NCBI GenBank assembly: GCA_902766415.1 | Contig: CACXDR010000087.1 | Span: 1 to 12,669 of the forward strand | Direction: 5' to 3' | Length of the DNA stretch: 12,669 bases | Source of the DNA: an uncultured Lachnospiraceae bacterium | GTDB lineage: Bacteria > Bacillota_A > Clostridia > Lachnospirales > Lachnospiraceae | Shown here: positions 1 to 6,351 of the stretch, one piece after another | How positions within the stretch are numbered: the stretch's first letter is position 1 | Layout of the letters: each line of letters begins with the position of its first letter | The notes under the pieces: model-generated | What the model saw: the letters and a program-made list of their open reading frames with translations, nothing else | The model's database searches: none | What the model was told of the DNA's origin: nothing | Translations under genes and position numbers: made by a program

Positions 1-26
1 GGCCCGGGAGGGGCAGGGAGGACCGG

Positions 27-764
27 ATGCAGCCGTTCCGCGGATATATCGCGCACAGGGGGCTTCATGACTTGAAGGCAGGATGCCCGGAAAACTCCAT
101 GCCGGCGTTCCGGAGGGCGGCTGATGCCGGCTTCGGGATCGAGCTTGACGTCCGCCTTACAGGGGACGGGGTCCCGGTGGTGGTCCACGACGAGGACCTT
201 TTCAGGGCAGCAGGCGTCCGGAGGAGGATCGCGGACCTGACGCTTGCCGGGCTGCGGAAATACAGGCTTTTCGGGACGGAGGAACGTGTCCCGCTTCTCA
301 GCGAGGTCCTCGAAGCCGTGGACGGGCGGGTGCCTCTGATCATCGAGCTCAAGGCGGACATCCGCTGCAGGGACCTTTGTGAAAAGGCGGCGGCGCTCCT
401 TGACCGGTACCGGGGGATATACTGTATCGAATCCTTCAGCCCCGCGGCGCTCTGGTGGTTCCGCCGGCATCGTCCGGCGGTCCTGCGCGGCCAGCTTTCC
501 ACGGACCAGTGGAAGGAAGGGAACCGGCAGTGGTGGTACGCGGATACCTTCTTAAAATGGTGCATGGGAAATTTCCTCACCCGGCCGGATTTCGTGGCGT
601 ACAACCTGAGGTTCATGGACACACCGCCGGTGTTTACGCTCAGCCGGCTCTGGCGGGCGGAGATGGCCGCGTGGACGGTCAGAAGCCCGGAAGAGGTAAG
701 GAAGTACAGGAAATGCTGCAGCATTTTTATCTTTGAGGGTTTCCTGCCGGACGGCATGCCCTGA
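27..764 (+). CDS. Glycerophosphodiester phosphodiesterase family protein (GDPD)
   Basis: This family hydrolyses glycerophosphodiesters to sn-glycerol 3-phosphate and an alcohol, using a metal-dependent TIM-barrel. The 245-residue protein shows the family pattern from its N-terminus: AHRG with H10 and R11, PEN at 21-23, the metal-binding pair E39 and D41 in IELDV, H54-D55 in VVHD, and E107 and K109 in IIELK. The length fits a single-domain cytoplasmic GDPD, and no signal peptide or membrane segment is visible. The ATG at 27 is preceded by AGGGAGGA about five bases upstream, so this start is well supported. A tRNA gene with its own promoter follows, so it probably ends an upstream transcript that lies mostly outside the window. 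It would feed glycerol 3-phosphate into metabolism, which may or may not relate to the GlpA-like genes further right. The family call is secure; the exact substrate is not known. Confidence 0.93.
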   Translation: MQPFRGYIAHRGLHDLKAGCPENSMPAFRRAADAGFGIELDVRLTGDGVPVVVHDEDLFRAAGVRRRIADLTLAGLRKYRLFGTEERVPLLSEVLEAVDGRVPLIIELKADIRCRDLCEKAAALLDRYRGIYCIESFSPAALWWFRRHRPAVLRGQLSTDQWKEGNRQWWYADTFLKWCMGNFLTRPDFVAYNLRFMDTPPVFTLSRLWRAEMAAWTVRSPEEVRKYRKCCSIFIFEGFLPDGMP

Positions 765-823
765 CCTCATGCGGGGATCCTGCGGCGGCAGCCGCGGCAG
801 CGGAGGGAATCCTTCGATTCTGC

Positions 824-852
824 TTGAAAAAGCGCCGGGTTTCGTTTATACT
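824..852 (+). promoter_or_regulatory. Sigma-A type promoter of the tRNA-Ser gene
   Basis: A -35 box TTGAAA at 824-829 and a -10 box TATACT at 847-852 are separated by exactly 17 bases. Transcription would begin near 859, about 12 bases before the tRNA. Both boxes are close to consensus, as expected for a stable RNA gene. Confidence 0.8.
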
Positions 853-870
853 GTCATGGCAATTATATGT

Positions 871-958
871 GGAGACGTATCGAAGCGGTCATAACGGGGC
901 GCACTCGAAATGCGTTTGGCGGGAAACTGCCACGAGGGTTCGAATCCCTCCGTCTCCG
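871..958 (+). tRNA. tRNA-Ser (anticodon CGA, reads UCG)
   Basis: The 88-base sequence folds as a class II tRNA. The acceptor strands are GGAGACG and CGTCTCC with discriminator G at 958. The anticodon arm is GCGCA, loop CTCGAAA, TGCGT, which places CGA at positions 34-36. The long variable arm pairs TGGCGG with CTGCCA around a GAAA loop. The T arm is GAGGG, TTCGAAT, CCCTC. The long variable arm and the CGA anticodon both indicate serine. The 3' CCA is not encoded, since the sequence continues GCTCGG, so it must be added after transcription. It is a single gene with its own promoter and terminator. Confidence 0.96.
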
Positions 959-966
959 CTCGGAAG

Positions 967-1010
967 AGCCTTGAAACCATGTAAGAATACGGGTTTCGGG
1001 CTTTTTTTTT
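967..1010 (+). terminator. Rho-independent terminator of the tRNA-Ser gene
   Basis: An 11-bp stem pairs 967-978 with 992-1002. It has one bulged T at 972 and a loop of about 13 bases, and runs directly into nine T residues at 1002-1010. The position just after the tRNA and the clean T tract make this a confident intrinsic terminator. Confidence 0.85.
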
Positions 1011-1042
1011 GTCTGCAGGCACTTGCAGGATCCAAGTGTTCA

Positions 1043-1071
1043 TTGGAAAACAAAAGGGGCAGTGATATAGT
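1043..1071 (+). promoter_or_regulatory. Predicted promoter for the membrane-anchored protein and possibly the DeoR gene
   Basis: TTGGAA at 1043-1048 and TATAGT at 1066-1071 are spaced by 17 bases. They lie just after the tRNA terminator and about 70 bases before the ATG at 1141. No other good promoter is visible between the terminator and the gene. The call rests on sequence match only. Confidence 0.6.
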
Positions 1072-1140
1072 AAAATCATTGAAAAAGCAAATATTATTGA
1101 CCTTTTACTGACTAAGACACAGACAGCCCTGGGGAAAACT

Positions 1141-2094
1141 ATGAACAATAAACCTTCATTCGGCCGGCTGGCCGCCCGGATCATTACGGTCATTCTCACG
1201 ATCGTTGTAATGAGGATTCCGGCCACCTTAATAAAGCGGGCGGAGGAAAAAAGACAGGACGAAGCGTTTGAGAGGTTTCTCCCGAAGATGCCGGACCCGG
1301 GCTTTTATCTTGATGAGGAAGCAGGGAGCACGGGGGAGTTCCTGACAGCCACGGAGGTCAACCGCCTGCAGGAAAAAGAACTGCTTGAAAAAGCCGGTAC
1401 GGAAACATCGATCATATTTAAAGGCGGAACGGTAGCATCGATAGCAGGAAGGAAGGTCGTCCCCGTGACGGACGTTCTCGATCCGACGAGTACTGTGCTC
1501 CTTCTTTCGGAAGAGGAGCTGCCCTCTCCCGGTGAGGGTCTTTATATCAAGGCAGAGTGCCTGCTGAGAGGATACTGTATTCCGGACCGTCAGTACGAAA
1601 CTTTTTACACGGGTGATTATCCGGTGCTGGAAATAACCGGTATCACGACCGGAGACTTTTTTTCTCTGGACTGCCCGGCGCTTGAGACTGTCACGCCGTC
1701 GGTGGAAGCCGTTGAGGAAGGGGTAAGAGTCGAACTTACGAAGATCGAATACGGTGAGAAATACGCGCGGATCTATCTCACGCTGGAGAACCTCGAGGAC
1801 CGGGTCCTCGGTATCTCGGATTCCGAATATCTCTGCGACGGAAAAGAACTGGAAAAGATGGAGTGGTCGGAGTTTTATCTGAAAGCTGCCGGCCTTCCTG
1901 TCCTGACGTTCCTGTTTGCCGGGGAGGAAAGCCGGCAGGAGGTCATTATAACAGCAGAGCCGCTGGATCCTGAAAGCCGTCTGGAATTCTCCTACGATTT
2001 TGTGACCGGCAGTGTTATCAATAAAAAAGGGGGCTATACTACCCTGGATGAACCTGTCTGCACGATCCGGCTGGTATATGATCCGGAGACCTGA
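1141..2094 (+). CDS. Unrecognised protein with one N-terminal membrane anchor
   Basis: I do not recognise this 317-residue protein. Residues 13-31 form one hydrophobic segment flanked by R9 and R13 before it and by K32 and R33 after it, consistent with a signal anchor. No lipobox or obvious cleavage site is visible. The rest is acidic and hydrophilic, with alternating short strands rich in E, T, V and L. That suggests a beta-rich domain outside the membrane, but no catalytic motif is recognisable. The ATG at 1141 has only a weak ribosome site (GGGGA at 1131-1135), so expression may be low. The gene lies between the tRNA terminator and the DeoR gene, with a 55-base gap to the latter and no terminator between them, so the two may be co-transcribed. 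Its codon choice appears less G+C-biased at third positions than the downstream operon; this was judged by eye. Confidence 0.75.
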   Translation: MNNKPSFGRLAARIITVILTIVVMRIPATLIKRAEEKRQDEAFERFLPKMPDPGFYLDEEAGSTGEFLTATEVNRLQEKELLEKAGTETSIIFKGGTVASIAGRKVVPVTDVLDPTSTVLLLSEEELPSPGEGLYIKAECLLRGYCIPDRQYETFYTGDYPVLEITGITTGDFFSLDCPALETVTPSVEAVEEGVRVELTKIEYGEKYARIYLTLENLEDRVLGISDSEYLCDGKELEKMEWSEFYLKAAGLPVLTFLFAGEESRQEVIITAEPLDPESRLEFSYDFVTGSVINKKGGYTTLDEPVCTIRLVYDPET

Positions 2095-2149
2095 AGCACA
2101 AAAGCCTGCACGTCCGTCAAGTCCGGATGGTCCGGGAAAGGAACCTCTT

Positions 2150-2917
2150 ATGAGCTTCGACTATTTTCTGAATGACAGAAAAGCCTATATCGTCCATCTT
2201 CTTGAAAAGAACGGGAGCATCACGACGGAACAGGTGTGCGCCATGTTCCATATTGCCCCGTCGACAGGAAGGAAGCTCCTGAAGGATATGGAGCGGGAGG
2301 GACTTCTTATCCGTACCTTCGGCGGCGCGAGGTGCATGGACAGCGGGAGGGACGAAACGCTCCGGCGCCGCCTCATCGCGAACGCGAGGAGCAAGCGCGC
2401 CATCGCCGCCGCGGCGCGGAAGCATATAAAAAACGGGGAGACGGTCGCGTTCGGCGGAGGAACCACGGTCCTGCAGCTTGCCCAGCTCTGCAGGGACGCG
2501 GAGCACATGATCGCCCTTACGGACGCGCTCTCCACAGCGGAGGTGCTCCTTAAGAATCCGGCCACGGAGGTCCGGATCTGCAGCGGGATCATCCAGAGGA
2601 AAAGCGCCTGTGTGATCGGGCCGACCGCGACGGACCTGTTCCGGAAGATGGACGTGGACAAGGTGTTTCTCGGGGCGGACAGCATAAACACGAGCGGTGT
2701 TTTCAGCAACAACCTCCTGGTCAGCGAGGTGGAGCGGAGCATGGCCGGTGCCGCAAGGGAGGTCATTATCCTCTGCGACAGCTCGAAGCTCGACATGACC
2801 TCCGTGGTCCTGACGGTGCCGCTGTCAAAGGTCAGCCTGATCATCACGGACCGGCCGGAGGACCTGTCCTTCATAAGGGAGCTGGAGGAGCAGGGGGTCG
2901 GGGTGGAACTGGTCTGA
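2150..2917 (+). CDS. DeoR-family transcriptional regulator
   Basis: DeoR-family proteins usually repress sugar or polyol catabolic operons and are released by a phosphorylated intermediate. This 255-residue protein has the family layout. A winged helix-turn-helix occupies about residues 10-58 and ends in the signature GLLIRTFGGA. A C-terminal sugar-phosphate sensor domain follows, with a GGGTT loop near residue 103, VFLGAD, a NNLLVSEVERSM segment and a final CDSSKL. An in-frame ATG exists upstream at 2012, but it overlaps the previous gene and adds about 46 residues outside the domain. The ATG at 2150 has AAAGGA about eight bases upstream and starts where the family starts. The recognition helix reads APSTGRKLLKDM instead of the common STIRRDL pattern, so its operator may be atypical. 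A strong terminator follows, and the likely targets are the adjacent oxidoreductase-kinase genes. Confidence 0.9.
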   Translation: MSFDYFLNDRKAYIVHLLEKNGSITTEQVCAMFHIAPSTGRKLLKDMEREGLLIRTFGGARCMDSGRDETLRRRLIANARSKRAIAAAARKHIKNGETVAFGGGTTVLQLAQLCRDAEHMIALTDALSTAEVLLKNPATEVRICSGIIQRKSACVIGPTATDLFRKMDVDKVFLGADSINTSGVFSNNLLVSEVERSMAGAAREVIILCDSSKLDMTSVVLTVPLSKVSLIITDRPEDLSFIRELEEQGVGVELV

Positions 2918-2977
2918 GCAATTGAAGACGGAAAGGGCCGTTCAGAGCTCCGGGACGGCAGGCATATCAGATATAAA

Positions 2978-3020
2978 AAGCGCTAATTTTCGCCATGAAA
3001 ATTAGCGCTTGATTTTTTTT
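2978..3020 (+). terminator. Strong rho-independent terminator after the DeoR gene
   Basis: A perfect 14-bp stem pairs 2978-2991 with 2997-3010 around the five-base loop GCCAT. It is followed by GA and eight T residues (3013-3020). It separates the regulator from the oxidoreductase operon, so the operon needs its own promoter. Confidence 0.92.
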
Positions 3021-3036
3021 GCCCTGAACGGGGACC

Positions 3037-3084
3037 CTGCTTTAAAGCGGCAGAGTTGAAGAGCCACCGGGGATACTTCAGAAT
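3037..3084 (+). promoter_or_regulatory. Possible promoter and operator of the oxidoreductase operon
   Basis: Between the terminator and the first operon gene there is a perfect 10-base palindrome, GCTTTAAAGC (3039-3048). It overlaps a spaced inverted repeat, CTGC (3037-3040) and GCAG (3050-3053). Immediately downstream, TTGAAG (3056-3061) and CAGAAT (3079-3084) have 17-base spacing and could be the -35 and -10 boxes. A palindrome beside the -35 box is a plausible site for the neighbouring DeoR protein. This is inference: the -10 box matches consensus at only four of six positions. Confidence 0.35.
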
Positions 3085-3133
3085 GAATAAAAGAAGCTTC
3101 GTAAGGCGATGGATCAGAAGGAGACAGACAAAG

Positions 3134-4630
3134 ATGTATGACGTGATCGTGATCGGGACGGGGATCTGCGGCGCAGCGGCCGCGAGGGAGCTTTCGCGGT
3201 ATGACCTGAAGGTCCTGGTCCTTGAAAAGGGCAGCGACCTGTGCTCCGGCGCGAGCAGGGGCAATTCCGCCATGGTGCACGGCGGCTTTGACGCTGACCC
3301 GGGGACGGAGAAAGCAAAATACAACGTCGCCGGGAACCGGATGTTCGACCAGCTCTGCGGGGAGCTGAACGTCCCCTTTGAGAGGAGCGGGACGCTGATC
3401 CTCGCGACGACGGAGGCAGAGGTGCCGGAGCTGTACCGGCTGAAGGAAAAGAGCATCGAGAACGGTGTGGAGACCATCCTGATGGACACGGAAGCCCTGA
3501 AAAAGCGCTGGCCTGACATGAAGGCGGACGCGCCGGGCGGGCTTTTCTGCCCGAGCGGCGGCATGGTGTGTCCGTACGGCCTCGTTTTTGCGCTCTGCGA
3601 GAATGCCGCGGAGAACGGCGTGGAATTCAGGAGATCGGCCCTCGTGACGAAGGTCGAAAGGGCCGGGGAGGCGTGGGACGTGGTCCTTGCCTCCGGGGAG
3701 CGGCTCAGGACGAAGATCGTGATGAACTGTGCCGGCACGCATGCGGACGAGTTCAACAACATGGTGTCCGACCGGAAGTTTACGATCATCCCGCGCTTCG
3801 GCGGCCATATCATCATGGACAGGAAATACATCCCGTGGGTGGATACGACGATCACCCAGACGCCGACGCCGCTCCCGACAGGCGGGCACACGAAGGGCAT
3901 GGGGATCATGCCGTCCGTCGACGGCACCGTGATCCTGGGCTGCGAGGCGACCGACCATACGGACAAGGACGATGTTTCCCTCCCGCGGGAGAGCATCGAC
4001 CAGATCGTCAATTACTTCAAGGGGTTCTGGAAATACCTTCCCATCAGCGCTGCAAGCGAAGAGTTCCCCATGGACGGCATTATCAGCGCGTACGGAGGGC
4101 TGCGCCCGCACCCGGATACGGATGATTTCGTGATCGGGGAAGCGCCGGGAGCGCCCGGCTTTATCAACGCGGCGGGGATCGAATCGCCCGGACTCACGGC
4201 GGGACCTGCCATCGGGAAGCATATCGCGGAGCTTGCGGCAGAGATGCTGAATGCGGCCCCTGATGCTTCGTTTGACCCGGTGCGGCATGTGAAGAAGCCG
4301 TTCCGCGTCATGACGGACGAGGAGCGCGCCGCGGCGATCGCGGAAAACCCGGACTACGCGAAGATCGTCTGCCGCTGCGAGCTGGTCACGGAGGCGGAGA
4401 TCAGGGACGCGATCCGGCGCCCGGTCGGCGCGCGGAGCGTCGGCGGCGTGAAGATGCGGACAAGGGCAGGCATGGGCCGCTGCCAGGGCGGCTTCTGCCA
4501 GAACCGTGTGGTGGAGATCCTCGCGGAGGAGCTGGGGATCGCCCCGACGGAGGTGCTTCTTTCCGGAGAGGGCTCGAACATCCTTACAGGCGAATGCTGT
4601 GAGGTCCATTTCAAGGAGGCGGAGGCATGA
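3134..4630 (+). CDS. GlpA-like FAD-dependent oxidoreductase with C-terminal BFD-type [2Fe-2S] domain
   Basis: This is a DAO-fold flavoprotein of the anaerobic glycerol-3-phosphate dehydrogenase (GlpA) type, predicted to oxidise a phosphorylated polyol. The N-terminal dinucleotide fold reads VIGTGICG with GxGxxG at residues 8-13, and E32 in LVLEK would bind the FAD ribose. The DAO domain extends to about residue 380. The C-terminal Fer2_BFD-like domain has C413-x-C415 and C450-x4-C455 (in GRCQGGFC), four cysteines for a [2Fe-2S] cluster. Length is 498 residues from the ATG at 3134, chosen because AAGGAG lies at 3118-3123 and the Rossmann strand begins right there. An in-frame TTG at 3056 would add a basic tail of 26 residues with no ribosome site. 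The stop overlaps the next start by four bases (ATGA), indicating translational coupling. The true substrate could be glycerol 3-phosphate or another polyol phosphate. Confidence 0.9.
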   Translation: MYDVIVIGTGICGAAAARELSRYDLKVLVLEKGSDLCSGASRGNSAMVHGGFDADPGTEKAKYNVAGNRMFDQLCGELNVPFERSGTLILATTEAEVPELYRLKEKSIENGVETILMDTEALKKRWPDMKADAPGGLFCPSGGMVCPYGLVFALCENAAENGVEFRRSALVTKVERAGEAWDVVLASGERLRTKIVMNCAGTHADEFNNMVSDRKFTIIPRFGGHIIMDRKYIPWVDTTITQTPTPLPTGGHTKGMGIMPSVDGTVILGCEATDHTDKDDVSLPRESIDQIVNYFKGFWKYLPISAASEEFPMDGIISAYGGLRPHPDTDDFVIGEAPGAPGFINAAGIESPGLTAGPAIGKHIAELAAEMLNAAPDASFDPVRHVKKPFRVMTDEERAAAIAENPDYAKIVCRCELVTEAEIRDAIRRPVGARSVGGVKMRTRAGMGRCQGGFCQNRVVEILAEELGIAPTEVLLSGEGSNILTGECCEVHFKEAEA

Positions 4631-5886
4631 GGAAGGTCGATCTTCTGGTCATCGGCGGCGGCAGCGCCGGGATGGCGGCTGCCATCAGCGCGTATGAGGC
4701 GGGCGTCCGGGACATCCTTGTCGTGGAGCGCTCCGGCGCGCTCGGCGGCGTGCTGAACCAGTGCATCCACAACGGCTTCGGGCTCCACAGGTACAACGAG
4801 GAGCTGACAGGGCCGGAATACGCGAAGAGGAACATCGACCGCATGAAGGAGCTTGAGATCCCGTATCTCCTGAATACCTTCGTGATCGGTCTTACGGGCG
4901 ACCGCGTCGCGACGGTCGTGAATCCCGACGAGGGACAGTACCGGATCAGAGCAGGGGCGGTGATCCTTGCCATGGGCTGCAGGGAGAGGGCGCGCGGCGC
5001 GCTGCTGATCCCGGGCTCCAGGCCGGCAGGCATCCTGACGGCGGGAACGGCGCAGCGGTATCTGAACCTGCAGGGCTATGTGCCCGGGAAGGAATTCGTG
5101 ATCCTTGGCTCCGGGGACATCGGCCTTATCATGGCGAGACAGCTGGTCCTGGAGGGCGTGAAGGTGAAGGAGGTCGTCGAGATCATGCCGTATTCGAGCG
5201 GTCTCACGAGGAATATCTCGCAGTGCCTCCACGATTACGGGATCCCGCTCAGCCTTTCGAGCACCGTGACGGAGATCCGCGGCAAGGCCAGGGTCACGAG
5301 CGTGGTGGTCGCGAAGGTTGACGAAGCGAGGAGGCCCATTCCCGGAACGGAGCGGGAGATCCCCTGCGACACGCTCCTCATCTCCGCGGGACTCATCCCG
5401 GAGAACGAGCTGACGGAGCAGGCGGGGATCGTCATGTCGAAGGGAACGAAGGGCGCGGAGGTCAGCGAATGCCTCGAGACGTCCGCGGAGGGCGTGTTCT
5501 CCTGCGGGAACGTGCTTCACGTCCACGACCTTGTCGACCATGTGAGCGAGGAGGGCGATGCCGCCGGATACCACGCGGCGATGTACCTTGCCGGGAAAAG
5601 CGGCGGCAGCAGTAAGAAGGACAGGATCCGGGTGCTTCCCGGGAACGGCGCCGGGACAGTGGTCCCGCAGTATATTACGCGGGGCGGTGATCCGGAGGAG
5701 GAGATCCGGCTCATGTTCCGGCCGAGGGCAGTGTACCGGAACGCGAAGGTCCTTTTAAGGTGCGGGGACCGGACCGCGGCAGCGAAGAAGATGATGGTGC
5801 TGACGCCCGGTGAAATGTGTACCGTTACGGTCCGCAGGAAGGATCTCGGCGACGCGGAGACCGTCACGGCGGAAGTGGAGGCGTGA
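4627..5886 (+). CDS. GlpB-like FAD/NAD(P)-dependent oxidoreductase (Pyr_redox_2 family)
   Basis: This 419-residue protein is predicted to be the second flavoprotein of the dehydrogenase complex, taking electrons from the GlpA-like subunit and passing them to NAD(P) or another carrier. It has two Rossmann motifs. The first, VIGGGSAG near residues 7-14, is for FAD. The second, ILGSGDIG with G161, G163 and G166, is for a second nucleotide. The segment GGVLNQCIHNGFG near residues 39-51 is typical of this clostridial family, as is the FAD-closing segment ending CGNVLHVHDLVDHVSEEGDAAGYHAA. About 90 further residues form a C-terminal extension of unclear role. It begins at the ATG overlapping the upstream stop, with AGGAGG just before it. 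DUF1667 follows after two bases. Such trios are commonly found with glycerol kinases. Family is secure; direction of electron flow is inferred. Confidence 0.9.
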   Translation: MRKVDLLVIGGGSAGMAAAISAYEAGVRDILVVERSGALGGVLNQCIHNGFGLHRYNEELTGPEYAKRNIDRMKELEIPYLLNTFVIGLTGDRVATVVNPDEGQYRIRAGAVILAMGCRERARGALLIPGSRPAGILTAGTAQRYLNLQGYVPGKEFVILGSGDIGLIMARQLVLEGVKVKEVVEIMPYSSGLTRNISQCLHDYGIPLSLSSTVTEIRGKARVTSVVVAKVDEARRPIPGTEREIPCDTLLISAGLIPENELTEQAGIVMSKGTKGAEVSECLETSAEGVFSCGNVLHVHDLVDHVSEEGDAAGYHAAMYLAGKSGGSSKKDRIRVLPGNGAGTVVPQYITRGGDPEEEIRLMFRPRAVYRNAKVLLRCGDRTAAAKKMMVLTPGEMCTVTVRRKDLGDAETVTAEVEA

Positions 5887-5888
5887 CC

Positions 5889-6245
5889 ATGGAAAAGAAG
5901 GAATTTATCTGTATACGATGCCCTGTGGGCTGCCGCCTGACGGCGCTGGTCGGGAATGGCGAGGTGACGGAGGTGCGCGGGAATTCCTGCGCGCGCGGGG
6001 AGGCGTACGCGAAGCAGGAGGCAGTCAGCCCCACGCGCACGCTGGTGTGCCTGATGCGCGCGCGTGACCGGCAGCGGCCGTTCAGCGTGAAGTCTTCCGT
6101 CCCGGTACCGAAGGACATGATGTTCCGGTGCCTGAACGAGATCTACGCCTGCCGGCCGGAGGCCCCCATCCGGGAGCATGACGTGCTGATCCGGAATATC
6201 CTGGGCACGGGCGCGGATATCATCGCGACCAGCGAGCTGGACTGA
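5889..6245 (+). CDS. DUF1667 four-cysteine protein, probable iron-sulfur subunit
   Basis: This 118-residue protein has C8, C11 and C15 in the pattern CxxCPxGC, and C34 in GNSCARG. The arrangement resembles the N-terminal [4Fe-4S] site of molybdopterin oxidoreductases and is the hallmark of DUF1667. A second conserved part reads SPTRTL and then PVPKDMMFRCLNEI. The ATG at 5889 has GTGGAGG about eight bases upstream and begins just before the cysteine motif. A longer reading from a GTG at 5817 would overlap the upstream gene by 70 bases and adds only low-complexity arginine-rich sequence. It is translated two bases after the GlpB-like gene. It is presumed to be the small electron-transfer subunit of the flavoprotein complex. 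It carries no membrane segment, and no GlpC-type subunit is present here. Confidence 0.9.
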   Translation: MEKKEFICIRCPVGCRLTALVGNGEVTEVRGNSCARGEAYAKQEAVSPTRTLVCLMRARDRQRPFSVKSSVPVPKDMMFRCLNEIYACRPEAPIREHDVLIRNILGTGADIIATSELD

Positions 6246-6262
6246 TTGTACAGAGAACTGGT

Positions 6263-6313
6263 ATGGAATTCTGTATGCCAAGATATTATAATAGTTGTAA
6301 TAACGGTTAAACC
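6263..6313 (+). promoter_or_regulatory. Possible internal promoter with palindrome before the kinase gene
   Basis: The 106-base gap between the DUF1667 and kinase genes is AT-rich compared with its flanks. It holds a perfect -10 hexamer, TATAAT, at 6287-6292. The -35 region is poor (ATGGAA at 6263-6268, spacer 18), which often means activator dependence. Downstream, GGTT-A-AACC (6305-6313) is a nine-base inverted repeat in operator position. No terminator is visible, so read-through from the upstream genes remains possible. Confidence 0.4.
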
Positions 6314-6351
6314 AATACAGAGAAAAACAGAAGACAGGAGAAGGAGCGCAA

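Noticed and set aside
780..797. Short GC-rich hairpin after the phosphodiesterase gene as a terminator
   Set aside because: The stem is only about seven base pairs with one wobble, and no T tract follows.
871..958. tRNA-Ser as a possible attachment site for an integrated element
   Set aside because: No integrase, no repeat of the tRNA 3' end and no phage-like genes are visible downstream in the window.
2012..2149. Upstream ATG extension of the DeoR protein
   Set aside because: It overlaps the previous gene and adds residues before the helix-turn-helix domain; the ATG at 2150 has a better ribosome site.
3002..4609. A long antisense reading frame (535 codons) opposite the GlpA-like gene
   Set aside because: It is rich in R, A, D and H with no family motif, has no ribosome site, and reflects the GC-rich third positions of the real gene on the + strand.
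4354..5574. A long antisense reading frame (406 codons) opposite the GlpB-like gene
   Set aside because: Same composition pattern as other shadows; the + strand frame has two clear Rossmann motifs and translational coupling.
6293..6314. Catabolite-response (cre) site before the kinase gene
   Set aside because: The TGTAATAACGG region has some cre-like bases but needs an extra base to align and lacks the symmetric second half.
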